Origin: Betaproteobacteria bacterium
Lineage (GTDB): Bacteria > Pseudomonadota > Gammaproteobacteria > Burkholderiales > SG8-41
Direction of reading: 5' to 3'
Assembly (NCBI GenBank): GCA_025356695.1
Contig: JANXSE010000202.1
Span: 1-56,857 of the forward strand
Length of the DNA: 56,857 bases
Shown here: positions 1 through 6,071 of the stretch, piece by piece
Layout: each line of letters starts with the position of its first letter
Numbering within the stretch: the first letter of the stretch is position 1
Translations under genes and position numbers: made by a program
Notes under the pieces: model-generated
The model's database searches: none
Told to the model about the DNA's origin: nothing
The model's input: the letters and a program-made list of their open reading frames with translations, nothing else

Positions 1-298
1 TGAAGCCGAGCCGGTGCAGATCCGCGATGCAACGATTCGCCCATTCGCGCGAAATGCCGCACTTGTCGGCCAGGTAGGTCTGGCCAGGCTGGACGTACGG
101 CGCTTGCCCTGGTGCGTTGCGGCGGCGACACCTGACCAGCCATGACAGCTCGTGCAGCAGCTTCCAATGCGCGGCGGTGAGCTGGTGGAGTAGGCTCAAT
201 CCTACAGGGGAATTGGCGGAATTTTCACGCGCAGATTTATCATGCTGGTGCCCGTATCTGCGATAATAAAGCTCAGCCGTGACGTGTTCTGGTTTCAT
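1..298 (-). CDS. Partial helix-turn-helix protein of the mobile element, cut by the left edge
   Basis: The minus strand is open from an ATG at 298 to the left edge, giving at least 99 codons and no stop, so the C-terminus is missing. The visible protein starts MKPEHVTAELYYRRYG. Around residues 75-99 it contains a stretch (GQTYLADKCGISREWANRCI) that looks like a winged-helix or helix-turn-helix recognition unit. Such units are common in replication initiators and regulators of plasmids and phages. I do not recognise the family. It lies in the accessory block with the two genes to its right and is probably a replication or regulatory gene of that element. The start is chosen because it is the first ATG in an otherwise open frame; no strong ribosome binding site is visible. 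Confidence 0.5.
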   Translation of the reverse strand, partial: MKPEHVTAELYYRRYGHQHDKSARENSANSPVGLSLLHQLTAAHWKLLHELSWLVRCRRRNAPGQAPYVQPGQTYLADKCGISREWANRCIADLHRLGF

Positions 299-453
299 TG
301 ATTGTGGCTCCGGAATATGGGTTTCGGTCAGCGGTCGAACTGCCTGCAAGCAGTCCGGCCGCGTCTTTTTGTGCGCTCAATGCGCACGGTTCATGGTGGG
401 TGCGTTGCGATGGCGTTCACGCTTTGGGATCCTCAATCGCGCCGATGCATGGC

Positions 454-483
454 AAAAAAAAGGGGACAGTTAGCCTGTCCCCT
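454..483 (-). terminator. Rho-independent terminator downstream of the 92-residue gene
   Basis: Read on the minus strand, AGGGGACAG (483-475) pairs perfectly with CTGTCCCCT (469-461) across a five-base loop, and an uninterrupted run of T follows (461-454). It lies 38 bases past the stop of the gene at 521-799 and would insulate it from the partial gene at the left edge. Confidence 0.85.
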
Positions 484-520
484 CGATCGGTGGTGGTGGT
501 TGCGTTTCGCGGTCGGTGGC

Positions 521-799
521 TCAACGCTGAATCGTTCCGTACGTGATTGTTTGCTCGATGTTGCGCGCGTCGCGCGCTACGGCGCGATCGAAGTTGCGAA
601 CATCGTCCGCGTGTTGGAAGTGCTGCAGACAGGTGGTGACGATCGCCTGGGCGTCGTGTGCTGCAGGATGGACGCGCGCTAGTGCGATTTCTTCTAGCGT
701 CGGCGCGATCGCGATCGCGGCGCGCAGTGCGATCGCGGCATCTAACAGGTGCGCGCGGCACAGCTCGCGCGGCGACAGGTTGCTTTTTTCTTCTGACAT
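521..799 (-). CDS. Small uncharacterised protein of the mobile element (92 residues)
   Basis: This 92-residue protein starts MSEEKSNLSPRELC and is rich in Ala, Glu and Asp. It looks soluble and mostly helical, and I recognise no family. The start is well supported: a strong purine-rich ribosome binding site (GGGGAGGGAAG) directly precedes the ATG at 799. The gene is followed by a clear intrinsic terminator at 454-483. Upstream it is separated from the divergent repressor-like gene by a region with two hairpins. The segment is rich in CGATCG, with five copies between 585 and 735. A longer overlapping frame (881-417, minus) runs through the terminator and lacks a ribosome binding site, so this reading is preferred. 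Confidence 0.6.
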   Translation of the reverse strand: MSEEKSNLSPRELCRAHLLDAAIALRAAIAIAPTLEEIALARVHPAAHDAQAIVTTCLQHFQHADDVRNFDRAVARDARNIEQTITYGTIQR

Positions 800-819
800 C
801 TTCCCTCCCCAAAAAGAAA

Positions 820-911
820 CCCCGCCGCACGACGCCTTGGGAGGGGATGGATGAGTGCGGCGGGGGTGGTGCGGAAATCAATGTTGAGTGCCCGTCCCAA
901 GGTGCTCGGGC
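820..911. repeat. Structured intergenic region with two inverted repeats
   Basis: The divergent intergenic region of the mobile element holds an 11 bp perfect inverted repeat (CCCCGCCGCAC at 820-830 with its complement at 855-865, 24-base loop). A second, smaller repeat follows (GCCCG at 890-894 with CGGGC at 907-911). Neither is followed by a T-run, so termination is unlikely. In filamentous phages, intergenic hairpins of this kind act as packaging signals or as single- or double-strand replication origins. That role is inferred from context only. Confidence 0.45.
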
Positions 912-1010
912 GGGAGAATGGCATACCCCCTCTTACCGGTCAACCCCCTATGGCTCGTTGCAGGGTACACGGCCTAGGCCTAGTATTGCTGAACCTTGGA
1001 GGGTACCGAA

Positions 1011-1400
1011 ATGAAAACGACGATCGAATTGCTCGCGGCCGTGCGTGCGAAACACGGCGCGACGTGGTACGGACTACAGAAAATTCTCGGGCTGACGAAG
1101 ACGACAATCACGCGGTACCGCAAGGGCATCGGCTACTTCGACGATGACGTTGCACTGCGTGTCGCCGACGATCTAGGACTAGATCGCGCGTACGTGCTGA
1201 CTTGCGTTGCTGCGGAACGATCACGACGCGCGGAAGTAAAGGCGGTGTGGATCCGCACCGCGGAAAAATTGGCGGGCGCGACGATCGCGGCCGTTGCAAT
1301 TTACTTCGCTGTGCCCCTGCTCGATTTCACGACGAACAGCAATGCGATCGCGTCCAGCGAGGTCTGTATATTATGTCAAATAAAAGATTGTCCCAATTAG
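1011..1400 (+). CDS. DUF3693-like phage repressor/regulator with C-terminal membrane segment
   Basis: This 129-residue protein starts MKTTIELLAAVRAKHG. Its N-terminal 65 residues form a Cro/CI-like helix-turn-helix (core WYGLQKILGLTKTTITRYRK). Residues from about 84 to 106 (KLAGATIAAVAIYFAVPLLDF) look like a single membrane-spanning helix. This layout matches the DUF3693 family, frequent in filamentous phages of Xanthomonadales and Burkholderiales; the match is from memory, not a search. The ATG at 1011 is preceded by GGAGGGTACCGAA, a good ribosome binding site. The last ten codons run through a dif-like site (1354-1381), and the 3' end overlaps the start of the next gene by 28 bp. That is expected if the element's boundary lies at the end of this gene. 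Confidence 0.7.
   Translation: MKTTIELLAAVRAKHGATWYGLQKILGLTKTTITRYRKGIGYFDDDVALRVADDLGLDRAYVLTCVAAERSRRAEVKAVWIRTAEKLAGATIAAVAIYFAVPLLDFTTNSNAIASSEVCILCQIKDCPN
1354..1381 (+). other. dif-like XerC/XerD site: probable prophage-chromosome junction
   Basis: Positions 1365-1381 read TGTATATTATGTCAAAT. This equals the central region plus XerD arm of E. coli dif (TGTATA, TTATGTTAAAT) with one mismatch in 17. The 11 bases where the XerC arm should be (1354-1364, CCAGCGAGGTC) agree at only three positions. A good XerD half with a degenerate XerC half is what a hybrid attL/attR left by a dif-integrating filamentous phage looks like. The site sits exactly where phage-like genes end and metabolic genes begin, and the flanking core genes are almost all oriented towards it, as expected next to the terminus. 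Confidence 0.7.
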
Positions 1401-2359
1401 GGCTTATCGCGGGGATCTTCTTTGTCCCCCATGCCCTCGCGCAATCCAACCCCGTTTCTTATCCGAACCGCCTGATCAAGATTGTTGTTCCGTATCTGCC
1501 GGGCGGTGGCGTCGATACGGCCGCACGCGTCGTCGGTCAAAAGATGGCGGAGGTTTTCAACCAGCCGGTGGTGATTGAAAACAAGCCGGGCGCGGGCACC
1601 AATATCGGGTCGGACTTTGTCGCCCAGGCAGCGCCCGATGGCTATACCTTGCTGCTGTCGAATTCATCCCAGGTCGCCAACGTCAGCCTTTATGGCAAGG
1701 CCATGCCTTATGACCTGCTGCGGGACCTGGGGCCGGTCACCCTGATTGGAACGACGCCGGTGCTTTTGGTGGTCCATCCCTCATTGCCGGTCAAAACCGT
1801 CAGAGATCTGATTGCGTTGGCCAAGGCCAAACCGGGCATGCTGACTTTTGCCTCCGCCGGCATCGGCAGCCCGACGCATATTGCGCCGGAGCTGTTCCGC
1901 TGGATGGCGAAAATCGACATGCTGCATGTGCCCTACAAAGGCGGCAGCCAGGCGGTCACGGACGTGATCGGCGGCCAGATCACCTGCTATTTCGCCGCCA
2001 TGTCGACCGGATTGCCGCTGGCGAAGTCCGGGCGTCTGCGTGCGGTTGCGGTGACTAGTCCGCGCCGCTTTTCGGCCGTCATCCCTGAAGTTCCAACCGT
2101 GGCCGAAAGCGGCCTTCCCGGCTACGAATTGGTGGGCTGGTTTGCACTGATGCTACCCGCCGCAACGCCGGTAGAAATCGTCAACCGCATCAATGCGGCG
2201 GCGGTGCAGGCGCTGCGCGCGCCGGGAATGGGGGATCGGCTGGTGACAGAAGGCATCGAACTGGTGGCCAGTACCCCGCAGGAATTTGATGCCTTTACCC
2301 GCAAGGAACTGCTGAAATACGAAAAACTGGTGCGCGCCGCGGGAATACGTCCGGAATAG
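1373..2359 (+). CDS. Bug/TctC-family periplasmic substrate-binding receptor
   Basis: This 328-residue protein is an extracytoplasmic receptor of the tripartite tricarboxylate transporter (Bug/TctC) family. Such proteins capture carboxylates or related small molecules in the periplasm. Family landmarks are the start of the mature domain (YPNRLIKIVVPYLPGGGVD), GAGTNIGSDFVAQAAPDGYTLL, and the VPYKGG loop. Residues 1-24 form a signal peptide ending ALAQ. The ATG at 1373 lies inside the dif-like site; an in-frame TTG at 1388 is an alternative and leaves a shorter signal peptide. It converges with the next Bug gene, with only 9 bp between stops. No membrane subunits (TctA/TctB) are present, so it is one of the orphan receptors typical of Burkholderiales. 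Its ligand cannot be read from sequence. Confidence 0.85.
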   Translation: MSNKRLSQLGLIAGIFFVPHALAQSNPVSYPNRLIKIVVPYLPGGGVDTAARVVGQKMAEVFNQPVVIENKPGAGTNIGSDFVAQAAPDGYTLLLSNSSQVANVSLYGKAMPYDLLRDLGPVTLIGTTPVLLVVHPSLPVKTVRDLIALAKAKPGMLTFASAGIGSPTHIAPELFRWMAKIDMLHVPYKGGSQAVTDVIGGQITCYFAAMSTGLPLAKSGRLRAVAVTSPRRFSAVIPEVPTVAESGLPGYELVGWFALMLPAATPVEIVNRINAAAVQALRAPGMGDRLVTEGIELVASTPQEFDAFTRKELLKYEKLVRAAGIRPE

Positions 2360-2368
2360 AAGGCTGCC

Positions 2369-3337
2369 CTATTCCGGCACGATTTGCGCGAGCTTCGCGA
2401 CTTCGGCCCAGCGTTTGACGTCTTCGCGGAAATTTTTCTGAAACGTCGCCGGCGGATCGCCCACCGGGATGTAGCCAACGGCAAGAAAATAATCGCGCAG
2501 TTTGGGCAAGGCGAGCGCCTTTTGCAATTCAGCGTAAATCGCGTCAATCAACGGCGCCGGCGTTTTGGGCGGCGCAAACCACGCGTGCCATCCGGTGTCG
2601 AGTTGATAACCCGGCAACCCGCCTTCGGAAACCGTCGGCAGATCGGGCAGCGCGTCCAGCCGTTTGGCGCCGGTGTAACCGATCGCGCGCAAACGCCCGG
2701 CCTTGATGTGCTGGAGCGATATCAGCGACGGCACAAACATGACCTGTACTTCGCTACCGATCACCGCGTTCAAGGCGGGGCCCGCGCCTTTATAGGGAAC
2801 ATGCAGCATCGTGATGCCCGCCTTCGCATTGAACGCTGCGTTCAGCAGATGCAGCACATTGCCGATGCCCGGTGAACTGTAGGCAATCGGCTTTTCCTTC
2901 GCCAGGGCGATCAGCTCGCGAATGTTGTTGGCGGGCACCGAGGGATGTACCACCACCAGTGCGCCCTCGCCCCGCGTCACATTCGTGATCGGCGTGAAAT
3001 CGCGGTTCACGTCGAAGGGCAGTTTCTTGTAGACGCTTGGATTGATGGCGAATGCTACCGAGGTGTGCAGCAGCGTGTAACCGTCGGGAACCGCCTTGGC
3101 GACGAGATCGTAACCGACAATGCCATTGGCGCCGGCACGGTTGTCGATCACCACCGGATGCCCGATCTGTTGTTCGACTTGACGGGCGATGGCGCGCGCC
3201 GTTGCATCCTGTGCGCCACTCGGTGCGGTGGCCACGACAAGGCGGATGGGGCGGTTCGGGTAGGCATCGGCGCCAATGGCAACGCCGCCGACAGTGGTGA
3301 GTGCTGCAATAACGGTGAGGCTGGCGACTGTCTGCAT
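2369..3337 (-). CDS. Bug/TctC-family periplasmic receptor, last gene of the UGSC operon
   Basis: This 322-residue Bug receptor has a signal peptide (residues 1-22, ending GVAIGA), then AYPNRPIRLVVATAPSGAQD, RAGANGIVGYDLVAKAVPDGYTLL and VPYKGAGPALN. It is much closer to the neighbouring gene at 3388-4353 than to the plus-strand Bug gene at 1373: they share GANGI(V/I)GYDLVAKA and FDVxxDFxPITN. The two therefore look like a tandem duplication. GGGAGAGGTCC precedes the ATG at 3337. A small GC-rich hairpin (3347-3352 with 3364-3369) lies between the two tandem genes and might tune expression. It probably serves the same substrate as the catabolic operon, which is an inference from position. Confidence 0.88.
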   Translation of the reverse strand: MQTVASLTVIAALTTVGGVAIGADAYPNRPIRLVVATAPSGAQDATARAIARQVEQQIGHPVVIDNRAGANGIVGYDLVAKAVPDGYTLLHTSVAFAINPSVYKKLPFDVNRDFTPITNVTRGEGALVVVHPSVPANNIRELIALAKEKPIAYSSPGIGNVLHLLNAAFNAKAGITMLHVPYKGAGPALNAVIGSEVQVMFVPSLISLQHIKAGRLRAIGYTGAKRLDALPDLPTVSEGGLPGYQLDTGWHAWFAPPKTPAPLIDAIYAELQKALALPKLRDYFLAVGYIPVGDPPATFQKNFREDVKRWAEVAKLAQIVPE

Positions 3338-3387
3338 GGACCTCTCCCGGCCGGATTTTTTAAGGCCGGCCTGTTAGCGCTGCCACC

Positions 3388-4353
3388 CTATTCATCGGCG
3401 GTGATTTTCGCCACCTTGGCGATCTCACCCCAGCGCTTTTTGTCCGCTTCAAACGTCTTGCGGAATTGCTCGGGCGATTCACCGCCGGCGTCATAGCCGA
3501 TCGACGTAAAAAATTCCTTCATTTTCGGCGTCTCGAGCGACTTGTGAGCCGCCATATACAATTTGTTGATCAAGGCCGGCGGCGTTTTTGCCGGCGCGAA
3601 CCAACCGTGCCAGCCGCTATCCATGTGGAAGCCCGGCAGGCCGGCTTCGGAAATCAATGGCATATCGGGCATGACTTCGAGTCGCTTCACGCCGCTGTAG
3701 GCCAGCGCGCGCAAACGGCCGGCCTTGATGTGCTGCGCGACGATCAACGGCGGAATCAGCATGACCTGCACTTCGGCGCTCAGCAACGCATTGAGCGCGG
3801 GGCCCGCGCCCTTGTACGGAATATGCAGCATCGTGATGCCGGCACGTGCATCGAATGCCTCGGTAATCAGATGCATGCCGTTGCCGATGCCGGGCGAACT
3901 GTAGGAGAGTTGTTTCTGTTTCGCCAGATCGATGAGTTCCTTCACTGTGCGCGCCGGCACGGATGAATGGACAACGATCAGCGCGCCCTGCCCGACTGCA
4001 ATGTTCGTGATCGGAATAAAGTCTTTGCTGACGTCGAACGGCAGTTTCTTGTAAACGGTGGCGTTGATCGCGAACGCGACGGCCGTGTGCAACAGCGTGT
4101 AGCCGTCGGGCGCGGCCTTGGCCACGAGGTCGTAACCGATGATGCCGTTGGCGCCGCCGCGGTTATCGACGACGATCGGCTGACCCAGCAAGCCTTCGAC
4201 TTCTTTCGATACCATGCGCGCCGTGCCGTCCTGCGTGCCGCCGGGGGCGGTGCCGACGATCAGACGGATCGGATGATCCGGATAATTTTGCGCCGATGCA
4301 TTGATCGATGCTGCGCCCAGCGCTAGCAGCGCCACCGGTATTGCCTTCTTCAA
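3388..4353 (-). CDS. Bug/TctC-family periplasmic receptor of the UGSC operon
   Basis: This 321-residue Bug receptor has a signal peptide of about 22 residues (KKAIPVALLALGAASINASA) and mature domain motifs YPDHPIRLIVGTAPGGTQDG, GGANGIIGYDLVAKAAPDGY and IPYKGAGPALNALL. I start it at the TTG at 4353 because GAGGAG lies five bases upstream and the signal peptide begins there. The frame is open back to 4434, but that extension would add a basic stretch before the signal peptide. It lies 40 bp downstream of the UGSC partner gene and 50 bp upstream of its tandem paralogue. Bug receptors bind periplasmic carboxylates; the specific ligand is unknown. Confidence 0.88.
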   Translation of the reverse strand: MKKAIPVALLALGAASINASAQNYPDHPIRLIVGTAPGGTQDGTARMVSKEVEGLLGQPIVVDNRGGANGIIGYDLVAKAAPDGYTLLHTAVAFAINATVYKKLPFDVSKDFIPITNIAVGQGALIVVHSSVPARTVKELIDLAKQKQLSYSSPGIGNGMHLITEAFDARAGITMLHIPYKGAGPALNALLSAEVQVMLIPPLIVAQHIKAGRLRALAYSGVKRLEVMPDMPLISEAGLPGFHMDSGWHGWFAPAKTPPALINKLYMAAHKSLETPKMKEFFTSIGYDAGGESPEQFRKTFEADKKRWGEIAKVAKITADE

Positions 4354-4393
4354 AAGCGTCTCCTCGCCGTGCCGGTTGTAACGCCGGCCGCGT

Positions 4394-5515
4394 TTATTTC
4401 TGACGGAATTCCTCGACGCTTTTTGCGAATGCACCGTTGCGCAGTTTCAGCGCGCGGGTGATCGGCTGCGTTGCGCCGAAGGTCGGCACGTAGGCGGAAT
4501 GTTTACCGGCACCGCCGATCACGACCACATGCGCATTGGTTGCGCTTTTCATCACCGGCACCATGCGATCGGGACCCGCTTCCGTGAACTCGCCCTTGAA
4601 CACGGGCCACTGGCGGATGCGGCGGTCGATGTTTTCATCGGAGAACGCATCGAGGCGCACGCGAGCGTGTTCGTAGATATATTTTTTGACGTCGGCTTTC
4701 GAATAACCGTCACGCGCCACCATTGATGCGTGTTCGGGGCCGAAGATCAGCAGCGGCGGGCCGTCGAAATATACGTTGTTGGCACCGGTCATTGCCACCG
4801 TGCCGGCGGTCATTTTCAGAACGCCGATGCCGGTGTTGCTTTCGTGATCGTTGACGTTGTGCGGCGATTCCGCGCCGTAGACGGTGACCGTGCTGACGTC
4901 GCGCGCAAAGCCGAGTTCGACGTGCAGCGGTTCCCACGGATTTTCGGCTTCGTTTTCGGCCACGCAAAATGTGTACTTCGCGGGCGAACCGAAGGTCGCC
5001 ATATCGCCGGTGGCCGGAATTGCGCCGCCGATATTGAGCATGGCGAGGCGAATCGCACGGCCGATGGTGGCGTTGGCCTGGTTGCCGGGGCCGAAGGCAT
5101 TGTGGCCCCAGTTCATCTTCAGTTCTTTCGCCAGCGGTCCGTTGACGACCATCAGCGTCGAGCACGGATGCGTGGTTGCATTGACACCGTAGAGGTTGAA
5201 GGTTTCATCGCACAGGGCGTCGATGGTCAGCATCAACAGCGGAAAATGTTCCGGCTTGCAGCCGGCCATCACCGCATTGGCGGCAAGACGCAGCGGCGTT
5301 GCCGCACCGTAGCGCGGCGCCACCAGCCCGATAACTTCGTCATAAGGGCGGTCGCAGTAAGTCAGCATCTGTTCGACGCGTGCCGCTGTCGGCGGCACCA
5401 GCGGCAGGCCGTCGCCCCAGCCCTTCTCCATATACAGTGCATTGACCTTGTCGAAATCGCCGTCGGCTTCGAAGCCGGCGCCCGGTGCGTGCATCAGGTC
5501 TTTAAGGTTGCTCAT
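4394..5515 (-). CDS. Large partner protein of the UGSC selenoprotein (function unknown)
   Basis: This 373-residue protein has no signal peptide or membrane segment and is presumably cytoplasmic. Conserved-looking signatures are GWGDGLPLVPPT (residues 32-43), VAPRYGAAT (65-73), NAVMAGCKPEHFP (80-92) and NWGHNAFGPGNQANATIGRA (135-154). Cys54, Cys86, Cys102, Cys118 and Cys184 are all present. I know this type of protein as the gene product usually encoded beside UGSC-family proteins; no biochemical function is known to me. Its ATG overlaps the stop of the UGSC gene by four bases (ATGA), so the two are translationally coupled. This supports a two-subunit enzyme or a shared pathway step. The motif set resembles no classical enzyme family I can name. 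Confidence 0.75.
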   Translation of the reverse strand: MSNLKDLMHAPGAGFEADGDFDKVNALYMEKGWGDGLPLVPPTAARVEQMLTYCDRPYDEVIGLVAPRYGAATPLRLAANAVMAGCKPEHFPLLMLTIDALCDETFNLYGVNATTHPCSTLMVVNGPLAKELKMNWGHNAFGPGNQANATIGRAIRLAMLNIGGAIPATGDMATFGSPAKYTFCVAENEAENPWEPLHVELGFARDVSTVTVYGAESPHNVNDHESNTGIGVLKMTAGTVAMTGANNVYFDGPPLLIFGPEHASMVARDGYSKADVKKYIYEHARVRLDAFSDENIDRRIRQWPVFKGEFTEAGPDRMVPVMKSATNAHVVVIGGAGKHSAYVPTFGATQPITRALKLRNGAFAKSVEEFRQK

Positions 5516-6057
5516 TTCAGGTTTTCTTTGATGAGTTCGGCGAATTGCGGTGCTGCCTGTTCGCTGCGCCCGCGTACGTCATCAATCGAGATGCCGCCGA
5601 GCGGGTGCGTGATTTCGAGCAAGGGCAGTTCGGGCACGCCAAACGTGCGCGCCTGTGCCTTGCCGAGCTTGAGAAACGGTCCGGAGTAAATGACTGCCGT
5701 GACCAGTCCGCGTTTGCGGAGTTCTGCCATGTCGTGGACACTCCACGACGTGCAGGACCCTCAATCCGCCATCGCGCTGATTACAAAATCAGCTTCGGCC
5801 TCCAGTTTGTCGAGCACGTTTTTCGGTGCGGGCGTGCTCGGATTGTTCTTGCGCAATGCCACCACCGATTCCACCGGCATCATCTTGCGGATATTCTCGA
5901 CCACGAATGCCAGCAGGTGGTCGGCGTTGCCCTTGGTGTTGTCGAGCGTGCCGAGACGGATGCCTTTGCCCGTCGTTTTGATCGCGCGTTTTTCACCCGC
6001 CGCGCCGAACTGATGCGGCGGCGCTTCGGGCGAGATCAGAAATACTTTTTCGCTCAT
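5512..6057 (-). CDS. UGSC-family selenoprotein, read through an in-frame TGA (Sec99)
   Basis: The gene starts at the ATG at 6057 (GAGG eight bases upstream), runs 98 codons to a TGA at 5763-5761, and continues in the same frame with no further stop until 5512. Read with selenocysteine at the TGA, the product has 181 residues. It begins MSEKVFLISPEA, contains ADFVISAMAD-U-GSCTSWSVHDMAELRKRG, and ends LIKENLK. U99-G100-S101-C102 is exactly the redox motif that gives the UGSC family its name; most homologues carry CGSC. The C-terminal half (KAQARTFGVPELPLLEITHPLGG) also fits the family. A SECIS-like hairpin follows the TGA (5749-5731). The stop overlaps the ATG of the large partner. The gene lies 14 bp after the thiolase gene, inside a CoA-thioester catabolic operon. 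The function is unknown; the motif suggests redox or thiol chemistry. A standard gene caller would split it or call it a pseudogene. Confidence 0.85.
5725..5763 (-). promoter_or_regulatory. SECIS-like hairpin next to the recoded TGA
   Basis: Directly after the TGA (5763-5761), GTCGTGGA (5749-5742) pairs perfectly with TCCACGAC (5738-5731) across a three-base GTG loop. A further three base pairs (5754-5752 with 5727-5725) sit below a small internal loop. The apical G is the 20th base after the TGA. Bacterial SECIS elements are described as a short stem-loop with a G among the first loop bases, some 16-37 bases downstream of UGA, where SelB binds. This hairpin fits that description. Confidence 0.75.
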
Positions 6058-6071
6058 GTGTAAGTCCTCGT

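Noticed and set aside
302..881. Alternative overlapping frames on both strands in the mobile-element segment
   Set aside because: They run across the clear terminator at 454-483 or lack a ribosome binding site. The frame at 521-799 with its strong ribosome binding site explains the region better.
3347..3369. GGCCGG hairpin between the tandem Bug genes as a terminator
   Set aside because: The A/T-rich stretch is in the loop and no T-run follows, so it cannot be called a terminator. It is mentioned only as a possible expression-tuning hairpin.
5512..6057. UGSC gene as a frameshifted or nonsense-broken pseudogene split into two small genes
   Set aside because: The two halves are in the same frame, the stop is a TGA exactly at the catalytic Sec/Cys codon, a SECIS-like stem follows, and both flanks are intact and coupled to their neighbours.
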